Shown: one piece after another, positions 45,130-54,575 of the stretch
Numbering within the stretch: the stretch's first letter is position 1
How the letters are laid out: each line of letters opens with the position of its first letter
Assembly: GCA_965215315.1 (NCBI GenBank)
Contig: CBDCDB010000008.1
Span: forward strand, 3,348,001 to 3,412,000
From: Truepera sp965215315
GTDB taxonomy: Bacteria; Deinococcota; Deinococci; Deinococcales; Trueperaceae
Direction of reading: 5' to 3'
Length of the DNA: 64,000 nucleotides
Translations under genes and position numbers: made by a program
Notes under the pieces: generated by a model
What the model saw: only the letters and a program-made list of their open reading frames with translations
The model's database searches: none
What the model was told of the DNA's origin: nothing

Positions 45130-45957
45130 AAGCCATCTCAAAAACGAATAGTCAGCTGCATAGCTGTTAGAACGGTGGTATGGAACTCACCGATGAACAG
45201 TGGGAAGTACTAGGGCCGCTCATTCCCGAACCAGCTCGACGCAAAGATGGCAAAGGCCGTCCCAGACGAGAACCACGAGCGATACTTAAGGGCATCTGCT
45301 GGATATTACGAACGGGCGCACAGTGGGCTGATTTACCCGAGCGCTATCCGCCCTATCAGACGTGCCATCGGCGCTTTCAAGAATGGGAGAGAAACGGCGT
45401 GTTGCGGCAGATTCTAGAGACTTTAGCGCATGACCCCCTGCAGCGGGGCAAACTCGACTTGTCGGAATGCTTTATCGACGGTACCTTTGTGGCTGCGAAA
45501 AAAGGGGGTCAGCAGTTGGTAAGACTAAACGGGGTAAGGGTAGCAAAGTCATGGCGGTATCGGACGCTGGTGGTACTTGCCTCGCCCTGCACGTTACGTC
45601 TGCTAGCCCACATGAGGTCCGGTTGGTACACGCGACTCTCGCATCTCGACACGTCAGCGGCAAACCCGACAAGTTAATCGGTGACAAAGCGTATGACAGT
45701 GATCCGCTTGACGCTGAACTCGCCGAAGCAGGTGTTGAAATGATTGCGCCTCACCGAAGAAACCGTAAAAAAGCCAAGACGCAAGATGGACGTAAACTGA
45801 GGCGCTACAAACGGCGCTGGAAGATTGAACGGCTATTCGCCCACCTCGGCAACTTTCGCCGTCTGGTCGTTCGCTATGAACATCACTCCCTAAACTTCTT
45901 GGCCTTCCTGCATCTCGGCTGCATCAAATTACTGCTTAGGCGTTTTTGAGATGGCTT
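45130..45957 (+). mobile_element. IS5-family (IS427-like) element, copy 2
   Basis: 828 bp with the same inverted-repeat ends as copy 1, flanked by CTAG (45126-45129 and 45958-45961). It lies in intergenic DNA between the pilC terminator and the S9 peptidase promoter, so it breaks no gene. It is inverted relative to copy 1, 4 kb away. Confidence 0.95.
45180..45949 (+). CDS. IS5-family transposase, -1 frameshift, copy 2
   Basis: Same two overlapping frames (45180-45677 and the continuation to 45949) and same A6G5 slip site as copy 1; the translated proteins are identical to it. See copy 1 for the motifs. Confidence 0.9.
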
Positions 45958-45990
45958 CTAGTCAACCCAAACTTAGCCGTCCAACTTTTT

Positions 45991-46020
45991 TTGTCAGAAT
46001 CAGCTCGAGACCTCTATACT
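45991..46020 (+). promoter_or_regulatory. Sigma-70-type promoter of the S9 peptidase gene
   Basis: TTGTCA (45991-45996), an 18-bp spacer and TATACT (46015-46020), 28 bases before the start codon. It lies in native DNA 30 bases downstream of IS5 copy 2. Confidence 0.6.
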
Positions 46021-46047
46021 TAATCCACCTAAGTCAGGAGGTTTTTC

Positions 46048-47850
46048 TTGAACCGTTACACCTTTGAGCAGTTTGCCGCAACCCGCACCTTTGGCAGCCT
46101 CGTCTACAGCCCTTCGGGTGAGCGCCTTTTTTACCTTGCTAACACCAACGGTCAAAAAAATATCTGGAGCTTACCTTCGGGTGGTGGTTTTGCGGAACAG
46201 CTCACGTCATTTACGGACGAGCGCGTTACCGAGCTGAGCGTCTCACCTGACGGCAAGTGGCTCGCCTTTTTAGCCGACCATCACGGCGACGAGATGACGC
46301 AGGTGTGGCGGCTTCCGGTTACAGGCGGCTGGCCGGAGCGTCTAACCGATGAACCCGAAGCGCAGTTTACGCTCGGCGAATGGCTTAACAAAGAGCGGGT
46401 TATCGTTACGGCAAACGACCAGGAACCGGGTGAACAGCATCCGCAACTGCTCGATATCACGTCGGGTGAGCGGCAACGGCTCTTGACGGGCGGCGTTTTT
46501 TACGGGACGACGGCCTCGCCTGAGGGTGAACGCGTGCTGGTGCTCGAGTTTCTAGGCAACACGAATCAAAACTTATACGTTTACGACGTTAATACAGGCC
46601 AAAAGACGTTAGCAACCCCGCATGAAAATGAAGTAATTTTCTTTCCCGGCCCCTGGATGAAAGACGGTTTTTACCTGCTGACCAATGAGGGCCGCGAGTT
46701 TACCGGTTTGGGGTTTTACAGTCTCGCCGAGGGCAGCTGGTCTTACGTTTTTACCCCCGACCACGACGTCGAAAAGGTCGTACTATCGTATGACAAACAC
46801 TTACTCGTCGCGGTTGTCAATGAGGCGGGCGCGTCGCAGCTGCACGCGGTTGATTTAGAGCGTAACGAAGCACTCGAGCTTCCCCGTTTACCTTACGGGG
46901 TAGTTGACCAACTCGACATCCATCCGTCTGGGGAGAAAATCGCCTTACTTTTAGGGACGGCAACCGAGTCGGATAACATCTTTGAACTCGACCTCGCTTC
47001 AGGAGAGCTCAGGGCGCTCGAGCAGAGTATGTTGGGCGGCGTTCAGAAGCGTGATTTGCTCGAGCCCGAGCTCATCTCTTACCCAAGTTTTGACCAAGAT
47101 ATTCCTGCATGGTTCTACCGTCCCAAGTCGAGTGACGGACGTGTCCCGGTGGCACTGTCCATTCACGGCGGCCCGGAAGCGCAAGAGCGCCCCGACTACG
47201 CCTACAACGGCCTCTATCAATATCTGCTCAGTCGCGGTATCGGTGTGCTGGCTCCCAACATCCGGGGTTCGATAGGGTACGGCATCTCGTATCAGAAGCT
47301 CATTCACCGCGATTGGGGCGGGGGCGAGCTTGAAGACATCCGCCACGCGGCTGAGTATCTGCGCACTCTGGACTGGGTAGACCCTGCAAAAATTGCAATT
47401 TTCGGCGGCTCATTCGGCGGGTTTGCCACCCTCAGCGCCCTGACCCGCTTGCCCGAATACTGGGCGACCGGCGTTGATCTGGTCGGCCCGTCGAATCTGG
47501 TGACGTTTGTAGAGAGCGTACCTCCCTTCTGGCGTAGCACGATGAAGGACTGGCTGGGCGACCCTGAGGCCGACCGAGACTTTTTGCTGGAGCGCTCGCC
47601 AATCACCCACCTAGACCAACTTCGCGTTCCTCTTCTAGTTATGCAAGGCGCGAACGATCCCCGCGTCGTACAAGCAGAAAGCGACCAGATGGTCGAGGGT
47701 TTACGCGGACGAAACCATGACGTGACCTACTACGTAGACGAAAAAGGTGGTCACGGCCCCGCAAGCCGCGCGGACGGCGTCAGGTGGATGAAGATGATTG
47801 CCGAGTACCTCGAGGAAAAACTGCTTGGAGACCCCTCTGAGCGTTCTTAA
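46048..47850 (+). CDS. S9-family peptidase (acylaminoacyl-peptidase/prolyl oligopeptidase type)
   Basis: A 600-residue serine peptidase starting at TTG 46048, with a strong CAGGAGGT box at 46036-46043. The N-terminal 350 residues form a WD/PD40-type beta-propeller (for example LVYSPSGERLFYLANTNGQK and LSVSPDGKWLAFLADHHGDE). The C-terminal alpha/beta hydrolase carries the nucleophile in IFGGSFGGFATLSAL, the Asp in MQGANDPRVVQAES and the His in DEKGGHGPA. It probably degrades short peptides in the cytoplasm; no signal peptide is visible. Confidence 0.93.
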   Translation: MNRYTFEQFAATRTFGSLVYSPSGERLFYLANTNGQKNIWSLPSGGGFAEQLTSFTDERVTELSVSPDGKWLAFLADHHGDEMTQVWRLPVTGGWPERLTDEPEAQFTLGEWLNKERVIVTANDQEPGEQHPQLLDITSGERQRLLTGGVFYGTTASPEGERVLVLEFLGNTNQNLYVYDVNTGQKTLATPHENEVIFFPGPWMKDGFYLLTNEGREFTGLGFYSLAEGSWSYVFTPDHDVEKVVLSYDKHLLVAVVNEAGASQLHAVDLERNEALELPRLPYGVVDQLDIHPSGEKIALLLGTATESDNIFELDLASGELRALEQSMLGGVQKRDLLEPELISYPSFDQDIPAWFYRPKSSDGRVPVALSIHGGPEAQERPDYAYNGLYQYLLSRGIGVLAPNIRGSIGYGISYQKLIHRDWGGGELEDIRHAAEYLRTLDWVDPAKIAIFGGSFGGFATLSALTRLPEYWATGVDLVGPSNLVTFVESVPPFWRSTMKDWLGDPEADRDFLLERSPITHLDQLRVPLLVMQGANDPRVVQAESDQMVEGLRGRNHDVTYYVDEKGGHGPASRADGVRWMKMIAEYLEEKLLGDPSERS

Positions 47851-47947
47851 AGCTGCTCAAAATTGCTATAGGCCGCGCCGCCGTGCTAAGCTGTCAAGGT
47901 TGACTGTTACGGTCTGAACTACTCTTACGAATAGTCTAAGGAGCATC

Positions 47948-48223
47948 ATGGCAAGAAATCCATCAGCAATGAAGTATCACCGTCAAGCCCAAAAAGCCCG
48001 CGCCCAAAACCGCGCTGCCAAAAGCACCATCCGCACCTTCGGCAAAAAAGCCAACGCCGCCGCCGAAGCCGGTGACAGCGAAGCCGCCGCCAAGTTTCAG
48101 CGCGTCACCATCAGCTTGATTGACCGGGCTGCTAAAGGTTCGACGATGCACAAAAATACCGCTGCTCGCCGTAAGTCACGCCTTGCTAAACGGCTGAATA
48201 AGGCGCTCGAGGGAGCCGCCTAA
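47948..48223 (+). CDS. rpsT: 30S ribosomal protein S20
   Basis: A 91-residue, very basic protein starting at ATG 47948 after AAGGAGCATC. ARNPSAMKYHRQAQKARAQN, the central RTFGKKANAAAEAGD and the C-terminal GTMHKNTAARRKSRLAKRLN pattern (here GSTMHKN) match S20, which binds the 5' domain of 16S rRNA early in assembly. A TTGACT element at 47899 may be part of its promoter. A strong terminator follows. Confidence 0.96.
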   Translation: MARNPSAMKYHRQAQKARAQNRAAKSTIRTFGKKANAAAEAGDSEAAAKFQRVTISLIDRAAKGSTMHKNTAARRKSRLAKRLNKALEGAA

Positions 48224-48246
48224 ATATCCAGCATCTAGCTCAAACG

Positions 48247-48273
48247 AAAAGCTCCCGATTCGGGAGCTTTTTT
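48247..48273. terminator. Bidirectional terminator between rpsT and the VOC gene
   Basis: Stem AAAAGCTCCCG / CGGGAGCTTTT with an ATT loop and a T-run in the plus direction. It serves rpsT; the convergent VOC gene ends at its edge. Confidence 0.88.
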
Positions 48274-48955
48274 AGTGGCGTTCTGCGGTAACGCCGCGCA
48301 AACGGTAAGGGAGACCCGGCTCGGTGTAGTCAAAAGGTTCGGTGCTGCGGAGGGTCAGCTCGAGCGGCGCAACTCCTGCGCCTATCTCTGTCGGAAACCA
48401 CGGCCTAGCCGTCTCTGAAACGATTAGAAGTCCATATGCGTCACCGACGGGGGCGAAATTCTCGCCAGGTTTACGGTAGGGTTTTAACCCCAAACGACCC
48501 AGTGCAGCTACGGCTTCCGATACATCCGGCACGACGCAACCGATTTCGCTTACGTTCAAGATGTGCGCTGAACCGAACGGTTCACTGCTTGCATTGGGGA
48601 GTTCATGACGGGCGATGAACTCGAGGATATTCCCGTCCGCGTCCAAAAAGTAAACCTGTTCGGCGTTCCAACTTTTCGAAGAAAACTGAGTTTGACCCTC
48701 TTGCTCGAGCAGTTCCACCCGCTCTAGCAGCCACACTTTCGCCTCAGCCAGCTTGTTTTTGGGGACGTTGAAAGCAAAGTGATAGGGCGCAACGTCCTCC
48801 TCCGAAACATCAAAACGTAACAGGCTCGAGCCCGCCTGTACCGTAAAGTGTTCAGGGGTTTCCCTCAACAGCTCCAGCCCTAACGTTTCCGCGTAAAACG
48901 TTCGCTGACGCGCCAAGTTTTGTGTTTTAAGCCGAAGCTCGAGAAACCCCATCAA
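48272..48955 (-). CDS. VOC-family (glyoxalase/dioxygenase fold) protein
   Basis: A 227-residue protein made of two VOC modules. The first starts ELRLKTQNLARQRTFYAETL with FTVQAGSSLLRFDV and VYFLDADGNILEFIAR (metal Glu). The second, SEIGCVVPDVSEAVAALGRL, is shorter. The family includes catechol dioxygenases (CatE), glyoxalases and resistance proteins; the substrate is not evident. It is followed on the same strand by a molybdenum oxidoreductase gene. Confidence 0.8.
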   Translation of the reverse strand: MMGFLELRLKTQNLARQRTFYAETLGLELLRETPEHFTVQAGSSLLRFDVSEEDVAPYHFAFNVPKNKLAEAKVWLLERVELLEQEGQTQFSSKSWNAEQVYFLDADGNILEFIARHELPNASSEPFGSAHILNVSEIGCVVPDVSEAVAALGRLGLKPYRKPGENFAPVGDAYGLLIVSETARPWFPTEIGAGVAPLELTLRSTEPFDYTEPGLPYRLRGVTAERH

Positions 48956-48958
48956 CCT

Positions 48959-49543
48959 CTAGCCGTAACGCTCTTCCTTAAATGGGTCGCCGCGCATGTG
49001 GTAGCCGTTACGCTCCCAAAATCCCGGCTTGTCGCCCTTCATAAACTCCATCCCTGACAGCCATTTAGCACTCTTCCAGGCGTAGAGATGCGGCACGATG
49101 GTACGAACCGGGCCGCCGTGCTCCATGGGAATGTCTTTGCCCTCCAACTTATGCGCCACCATGCAGTTCTCCGCCGTAAAATCTTCAATCGTCAGATTTG
49201 TCGTGTAACCGCCGTAGCAATGAAACAAGATGTGCGTTGCGGCGGGGTCGGGGTCAATGTGCTTCATCAGCTCAGTCGTCAGCACGCCCGTCCAGCTCAC
49301 GTCCAGCTTCGACCAGTGCGTAACGCAGTGAAAATCTTTAGTCATGTCGGTTTGTGGCATGGCTAAGAGGTCATCCCATTTGAACGTCTTCTCTTCGGCC
49401 AGTCCAAAGATACGCAGCTCAAACGCTTCTTGGGTTACGCGCGGGGTCGGGCCGTAGGTCATAATCGGGAAACGTTCGGTAACGCTCTGACCTGCTGGGA
49501 CTTTAGGATTGTCGGGTTGTTTGCGAAAGATATTTCCGAGCAT
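48959..49543 (-). CDS. Molybdopterin-dependent sulfite-oxidase-like oxidoreductase
   Basis: A 194-residue cytoplasmic protein. The Mo-cofactor Cys lies in KDFHCVTHWSKLDVSWTGV. FHCYGGYTTNLTIEDFTAEN and EHGGPVRTIVPHLYAWKSAK are cofactor-binding segments. WERNGYHMRGDPF closes the domain, as in YuiH/YedY-type proteins without an export signal. It may reduce or oxidise sulfur or methionine-sulfoxide compounds; the substrate is not known. Confidence 0.88.
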   Translation of the reverse strand: MLGNIFRKQPDNPKVPAGQSVTERFPIMTYGPTPRVTQEAFELRIFGLAEEKTFKWDDLLAMPQTDMTKDFHCVTHWSKLDVSWTGVLTTELMKHIDPDPAATHILFHCYGGYTTNLTIEDFTAENCMVAHKLEGKDIPMEHGGPVRTIVPHLYAWKSAKWLSGMEFMKGDKPGFWERNGYHMRGDPFKEERYG

Positions 49544-49653
49544 GTCTTAAAACTAGCACGCAAACTCCGAAGCAAAAGTTGTGCTCTCCGGGATTTGACT
49601 CGGTAGCAGGTTACTGACGGACGCAGTAGGCTCAAACAGGTAATCTTGGCTAT

Positions 49654-50364
49654 ATGCTTGCTCCGCTCCGCATCGTTCTTGTGAGACCTAAAGACCCGGC
49701 GAATGTTGGCTCGAGCGCCCGCGCCATCAAAAACTTCGGCCTGAGCGAGCTTTACCTCGTCGCGCCGCAACGCCCGCTCAACCGGCACGCCTACGCGCTC
49801 GCCTCACACGCTGGAGACGTTTTGGACGGGGCTGTTATGTGCGACACAGTTGCGGACGCCCTAAACGGTTGTACCTTCGTCCTCGGTACGACAGCCCGCC
49901 CCAGAGACTCCGACATGCGCGTTTACATACCTAGAGAAGCCGCTGAAACCCTGTCCCGTGAGGGCGTCGCGGTGCTTTTCGGCCCCGAAGATTACGGCCT
50001 CAGCAACGAAGATTTGCGGCACTGCCAGGGCTATATCCAGATTCCGACTGCCGAGTACGCGTCTCTCAACCTCGCGCAAGCGGTGCAGCTCGTCGCGTAT
50101 GAATGGTTCGTCGCTTCTGCTCAGCAAAGCCAGACCGTAAAGCGGGAGGTGGCTCCGAGAGAGCGACTCGAGGGACTCTACACCCACCTTCTTGACACGC
50201 TCCACACCATCGGCTATACCGACGCCCAACGTGAAGAGAGTGCCGACGCGATGTTCCGCGCTATCTTCGACCGCGCTGAGCTAAACGAGCGTGAGGTGGC
50301 GGCGCTGCGTGGGGTCTGGCGTCAGGTTTTGTGGGCTGTAGAAAACAAGCCTCGTACCAAATAG
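49654..50364 (+). CDS. TrmJ-like RNA 2'-O-ribose methyltransferase (TrmH family)
   Basis: A 236-residue SPOUT methylase. The N-terminus is IVLVRPKDPANVGSSARAIK, then FVLGTTARPRDSDMRVYIPR, the SAM-knot LFGPEDYGLSNEDL and IPTAEYASLNLAQAVQLVAY. A C-terminal helical extension is present as in TrmJ, which methylates position 32 of tRNAs. It lies just upstream of three tRNA genes, which may be chance. Confidence 0.88.
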   Translation: MLAPLRIVLVRPKDPANVGSSARAIKNFGLSELYLVAPQRPLNRHAYALASHAGDVLDGAVMCDTVADALNGCTFVLGTTARPRDSDMRVYIPREAAETLSREGVAVLFGPEDYGLSNEDLRHCQGYIQIPTAEYASLNLAQAVQLVAYEWFVASAQQSQTVKREVAPRERLEGLYTHLLDTLHTIGYTDAQREESADAMFRAIFDRAELNEREVAALRGVWRQVLWAVENKPRTK

Positions 50365-50436
50365 GTCAAACCCCGTTGACACTCCCCAAGTTCCGCTTGT
50401 ATACTCATGGACGCTGACCTGAGGGCTCTCCCTCGA

Positions 50437-50526
50437 GGAGGGTTGGCCGAGCGGTTTAAGGCGGCAGTCTTGAAAACTGCAGTAGGGGCAACCTTACCGG
50501 GGGTTCGAATCCCTCACCCTCCGCCA
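50437..50526 (+). tRNA. tRNA-Ser (anticodon TGA)
   Basis: 90 nt including encoded CCA. The acceptor GGAGGGT pairs with ACCCTCC, with discriminator G. The anticodon stem-loop is CAGT-CTTGAAA-ACTG. A long variable arm (GTAGGGGCAACCTTAC) and a normal GGTTCGAATCC T-loop are present. Confidence 0.95.
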
Positions 50527-50560
50527 CAGATCAGCCGCACGGTACTCAGTTGTACTGTAC

Positions 50561-50652
<92 letters not shown>

Positions 50653-50725
50653 GTGTGTTAGGGGTATCATCCCTAAAGTTGAAAGTAGCGGGGACTAAGT
50701 TACTGATGATACCAGTAACCATTTT

Positions 50726-50802
<77 letters not shown>

Positions 50803-50805
50803 AAG

Positions 50806-50831
50806 AAACCCCGTCTTAGACGGGGTTTTTG
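50806..50831 (+). terminator. Terminator of the tRNA cluster
   Basis: Stem AAACCCCGTCT / AGACGGGGTTT around a single T, followed by T5. It lies four bases after the tRNA-Arg CCA. Confidence 0.88.
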
Positions 50832-51022
50832 CCTTCCCCCTAGTGTGCCTGCCAACCGCCAAAGTCAAAATGTGTGCCTATTGTGTGCCGCTTTTTTGTA
50901 GTATCAGTTGGGGCATTTCCAAAGATGGGGAGAAATCAAAGCAGGTACCTTACCGTTTTTTGCCGAGTGGGACAGACAATGCACTGTTTCTTACCCAAAC
51001 CCGCACTCGTCAATCTACGTTG

Positions 51023-51733
51023 TATAGCATCTAACAGCCAAGAAGCTACAATGAAGGCATGGGAGCGCCTTACAGTAGAGACTTACGCTTAGGCGTGTTA
51101 GCGGCTTTGGATGAAGGGCTGAGCAAGACGGAGGTACATCGGCAGTTCAAGATCAGCCGGAGCACGGTAGACGATTGGCTTAAACTGCGAGCAGAAACAG
51201 GCAAGGTAACGGCAAACACAGACTACTATCGCGGGCGTCCTGCGGTACTAGGCAACACCGCAGAGGTGCGGGCTTTTACCGCAGCGCAGCAGCACCGCGC
51301 ACTTACAGAGATGGCGGCAGCGTGGCAACAAGAGCAAGGCGCAAGGCTGAGTACGATGGCGTTTTCTAGAGCACTTAAGCGACTTGGCTATACGCGTAAA
51401 AGAAGAGCTATCTCTACCGGGAGCGCTCACCAGCAGCACGGCAAGCCTTCGAGCAGGAGCTAAGCACACTAGACCCGGAGAAGTGCGTGTATATCGATGA
51501 AGCTGGCGTTGAGAACACGCTCGACTATAGCTACGGCTGGAGCCTCAGTACACGCTGCAGTGCTGAGAAGCTGGGACATTTTACCCAGCGCGTCTCGATG
51601 ATTGCCGCCTGGTGTCAGGGTAAGGTCTTGGCACCGATGACCTTCACCGGTTACCAGGAACGTCGCCAAGTCTATAAGCAACGTGAGAGACGAATACCCG
51701 CAGCGTTGAAGCCGAGAAGATCGGGTCACCACG
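51023..51733 (+). pseudogene. IS630-family element remnant (left end and broken transposase)
   Basis: The left end TATAGCATCTAACAGCC begins at a TA (51023-51024). The transposase starts GAPYSRDLRLGVLAALDEGL (51059), with the helix-turn-helix SKTEVHRQFKISRSTVDDWL. It shifts by one base in an A-run near 51400. It continues KSYLYRERSPAARQAFEQEL and VYIDEAGVENTLDYSYGW (first Asp) as far as APMTFTGY (about 51655). The rest of the DDE domain and the right end are missing. The sequence then runs into a different transposase. Confidence 0.8.
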
Positions 51734-51746
51734 GGTAATCTGCGAT

Positions 51747-52779
51747 GTGTCTAATACCGCAAGGGCAAGTTTACACGCGCATTACATCCTGGGTCTTCTT
51801 TCCGGCAGCAAGAGCGTAACCGACATGGCTGAACGCGGCTTGTTGCCGTTTGGCAAGCAGTACGCCTGCAAGCTTCTAGCGCAGAATCCAACACCTCACC
51901 AAGACGTTCTGACATGCCGTTTAGCCGACGCACCCCAGGGCGCTTACCGCGCCGTTGATCTGCTCAAGGTCAAGCGAACGTATCGAGGGGGTCGGACGCT
52001 GTTATGACAACAGCAAGGGGGTGATGTGGGGTCACACGTTAGTGAGTAGTGGGCTGGTCCAGTTAGGCGAAGACCCTTATCTACTACGCTGTGATCCGTT
52101 TCCCGACGAGCTGATGAGTACTGAGCGCTACCCCAGACTCACGGCTACAGAGGCGATGCTCACGGTGGCTGGCGACGTCGTAAGCGCTGGCGTAAAGGTC
52201 AAGGCGTTGCTGGTCGATGCCGAGTTCACGACTCGACTGGGATTACGCTCCTTGAAGCAGCTACCGCTAGCTTTTGTTGGTCGCTTCAGAAGTAACGCCA
52301 AAGTGATGTTCGAAGCCCAAAAGGTGCGCGTCAACGATTTGGCTAAACGCTTCATGCCCGGCAAAGCGCGCTGGTATCCAAAACTCAGACGCTATATCAA
52401 ACGCCTCGAGGTCGTCCTAGCCGAAGTTGGCACTGTGGAGTTGCTGATTGTCTGGAAAGCTCAAGGGTTCGGCTGGCACCTCACCACCTTGATCAGTACC
52501 CTTAAAGCCGGCGTTCAGGAAGTCTTTCAGGCTTGGTCAGCGCGTTGGAGCCTGGAAGTCAGTCACAGGCTCCGAAAACAATCCTTGGCGTTGGGCGCGT
52601 GTCAGTGCCTGACCTATGCAGCTCATTTGCAACATGCCGAGCTGGTCAACCGGGCCTTCGAGCTGATGCGTCTAGAACGGCAACGAACATCTTATCTAAC
52701 GTGGAAGTCGGCTCAGCAGCGCGCCGCTGAAACCCTGAGAAACGCCTTGCTGACCGAAGGTTTTCGTATGGTCGCCTGA
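51747..52779 (+). pseudogene. IS701/IS4-like DDE transposase, N-terminus degraded
   Basis: A first frame (51747-52007) has HYILGLLSGSKSVTDMAERG. A second (51955-52779) carries EGVGRCYDNSKGVMWGHTLV, the catalytic-Asp strand KALLVDAEFTTRLGLRSLKQ and a C-terminal WSARWSLEVSHRLRKQSLAL with the Glu. The two overlap out of phase, so at least one frameshift separates them. The C-terminal half is open for 274 codons. Element ends were not found. The call to IS701 or IS4 is by general similarity. Confidence 0.65.
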
Positions 52780-52896
52780 AATTAACCCTTCAGTACGCGG
52801 TTTCTCAATTTGGCGACATTCCTGCTTACGCTAGCTGCCGCATCCCAAACCTGGGTGAGATAACAACATAATGTCGGCAGATTGTTGACCTCAGAC

Positions 52897-53786
52897 CTAA
52901 ATACGGCTCCAGGTGCCAGGCTCAGGTTGCCAGACGCCCTCAGTACGACCACTAACCAGAGGTTCTAGAAACGCCTGGAGCCGAACCATAACCTCGGCAA
53001 AATCCGCTGGCCCGCCGAGCGTAGGGTTGGCGTTCTGGAGTCTGGCCCACGCCTGAACCAGCGTCGTCGCCCCGGCAAAGGCGGGGTCAAAGAGGTAAAC
53101 CGCGTCAGCGAGCGGCGTCTCTCGCCGCGAAAACGTTTCAGTGAGCGCCGCACGTAACGCCGTGGCCTTAAAAACCTCGCGCTGGCTGATAACGTAGAGG
53201 TCGAAAAAATCTTTGGCGCGGCTGTTGAGTGTCCCCAGCACCACCATCGCTTGAAACTTTTCAGCGACAACGGTTTCGACTGCGTAGCCGAGCAGTCCTG
53301 CTTGCGCCGTGTCATCACCAAGCAGCGTAGGGTAACGAAGCCTGCTCGGTTGCGGTACCAGCACGTCGCCAAACCCTACGTCGATCTGCAGCGAAACCTG
53401 GGCTGAGCCGAGGTAGGCGGTGAGCTTGACGCGAACCCCTTCATAGAGTGCGTCTTCGCGGATGCGAGCGCTGCGTACCGACTCCGGGTCAAAACGGACA
53501 CCGTCTTCCAGGCGAACCTGAGCGATCTCGCGGACAATGGCGGCGATACGCGCCAGGTCGGGTGCGAGCTTGAGTCCCAGGAGATCGAGGTCGACTGTAG
53601 GACGCGCCTGGCTGCGTAGAGTAAGACGCCCCCTTTTAAGACGAACTGATCTTGGTAGTTAGAATTCGCCAGCCGCGCTAGAAACTGCTCTTGCAAATAG
53701 AGCAGCAGCACGCGGCTAAAGTCTCGGCCTTCACGCCGCGCCAGGTTGAGCAGCCTCGCTTTGACCGACGCAGCGACGTCTTTCAC
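52897..53786 (-). pseudogene. abiEii: AbiEii-type nucleotidyltransferase toxin with a one-base frameshift
   Basis: The N-terminal frame (53786 onward) reads DVAASVKARLLNLARREGRD and FVLKGGVLLYAAR, the AbiEii/AbiGii hallmark. The nucleotidyltransferase Asp motif is RPTVDLDLLGLK, in the next phase from about 53605. That phase runs unbroken through GFGDVLVPQPSRLRYPTLLG and VETVVAEKFQAMVVLGTLNS to the stop at 52897. Restoring one base gives 296 residues, the normal size. AbiEii toxins inactivate tRNA or other targets by adding nucleotides. The start overlaps the antitoxin stop in ATGA. Confidence 0.85.
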
Positions 53787-54388
53787 CCGAGCACCACACT
53801 GGCGTAACGCTCCATCGCTCTTTCGACGCGGCAGGCCCTCGCCGCCTCGAGGAGCCGCGGCACACTAAAGCCGCGCCGTCCCAGGTAAGTTTTGAGCGCC
53901 TCGAGAAACAGCGCTTCGCCCAGCTTATGGCGGTAGCGGAGCAGGTCGGCAAGGGTTTTTTCCGGTGAGTAGATTTTTACCGTTCCCGTACCCGAAGGCT
54001 GGTCTTGAACGCCGTAGCTATAGGTCACCTCTGAAAAGTAGAAGTAGCGGATGGGCGGCCACGCTAGCTGCGGCCGCCAGGCTTTATTGGGGATCGCCAA
54101 AAAAACCTCACTCGGCACAAAGGTTACAAGCTCGTGAAACGAAGCAGCAGATAGCAGACATACGACCCCTTGCGGCACCCGCAAGGCAACCTCGCGCCAG
54201 GTTTCTAGTGCCAGCGGCGGTGCACTAGGCGCTCGGTAGACCCCCCGCTGCACCCGCTCGAGCCGACCTGCCGCGACCCATTCACTCAGGACTCTGGGGT
54301 TGATGTGCGCGTCTAGCACCTCACGGCGCGTCACTGTTCCTTGCCCCGTAGCGAGGAGGTGTTCGAGCTTTGCAGCTTGCGTCATCAT
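53783..54388 (-). CDS. abiEi: AbiEi-type antitoxin / transcriptional repressor
   Basis: A 201-residue protein. The frame is open from 54427, but ATG 54388 (MMTQAAKLEHLLATGQGTVT) is preferred because 54427 lies inside the operator palindrome. The N-terminal winged helix (TRREVLDAHINPRVLSEWVA with GRLERVQRGVYRAP) and the C-terminal antitoxin part (YSPEKTLADLLRYRHKLGEA) match AbiEi_4/AbiEi_1 proteins. AbiEi neutralises AbiEii and represses the operon by binding inverted repeats. Here the antitoxin is intact while the toxin is frameshifted. Confidence 0.88.
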   Translation of the reverse strand: MMTQAAKLEHLLATGQGTVTRREVLDAHINPRVLSEWVAAGRLERVQRGVYRAPSAPPLALETWREVALRVPQGVVCLLSAASFHELVTFVPSEVFLAIPNKAWRPQLAWPPIRYFYFSEVTYSYGVQDQPSGTGTVKIYSPEKTLADLLRYRHKLGEALFLEALKTYLGRRGFSVPRLLEAARACRVERAMERYASVVLG

Positions 54389-54396
54389 CCCAGTGT

Positions 54397-54443
54397 AGAA
54401 CGAAACCTCGGTAAGCGGCAAACACATACCGAGGTTTCATTCT
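54397..54443. promoter_or_regulatory. Operator: 17-bp inverted repeat just upstream of abiEi
   Basis: Arms AGAACGAAACCTCGGTA (54397-54413) and TACCGAGGTTTCATTCT (54427-54443) match at 16 of 17 positions around a 13-bp centre. It begins 9 bp before ATG 54388. AbiEi is known to autoregulate through inverted repeats in this position. Confidence 0.75.
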
Positions 54444-54575
54444 AATAGTCAGCTGGTATTTGAGTCGCCAGCTAGTGCTGCTCAATTTACTACAGGCTTA
54501 CTTATTTGCGTTTGGGCCACTATTTTTGCCTACTGACTTACCCGCTCGGTTGTCGTTTGGCTGAGGGAGAATGGT

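Noticed and set aside
50843..51092. Overlapping short frames between the tRNA cluster and IS630
   Set aside because: No motif or ribosome site, and they run through the IS630 end.
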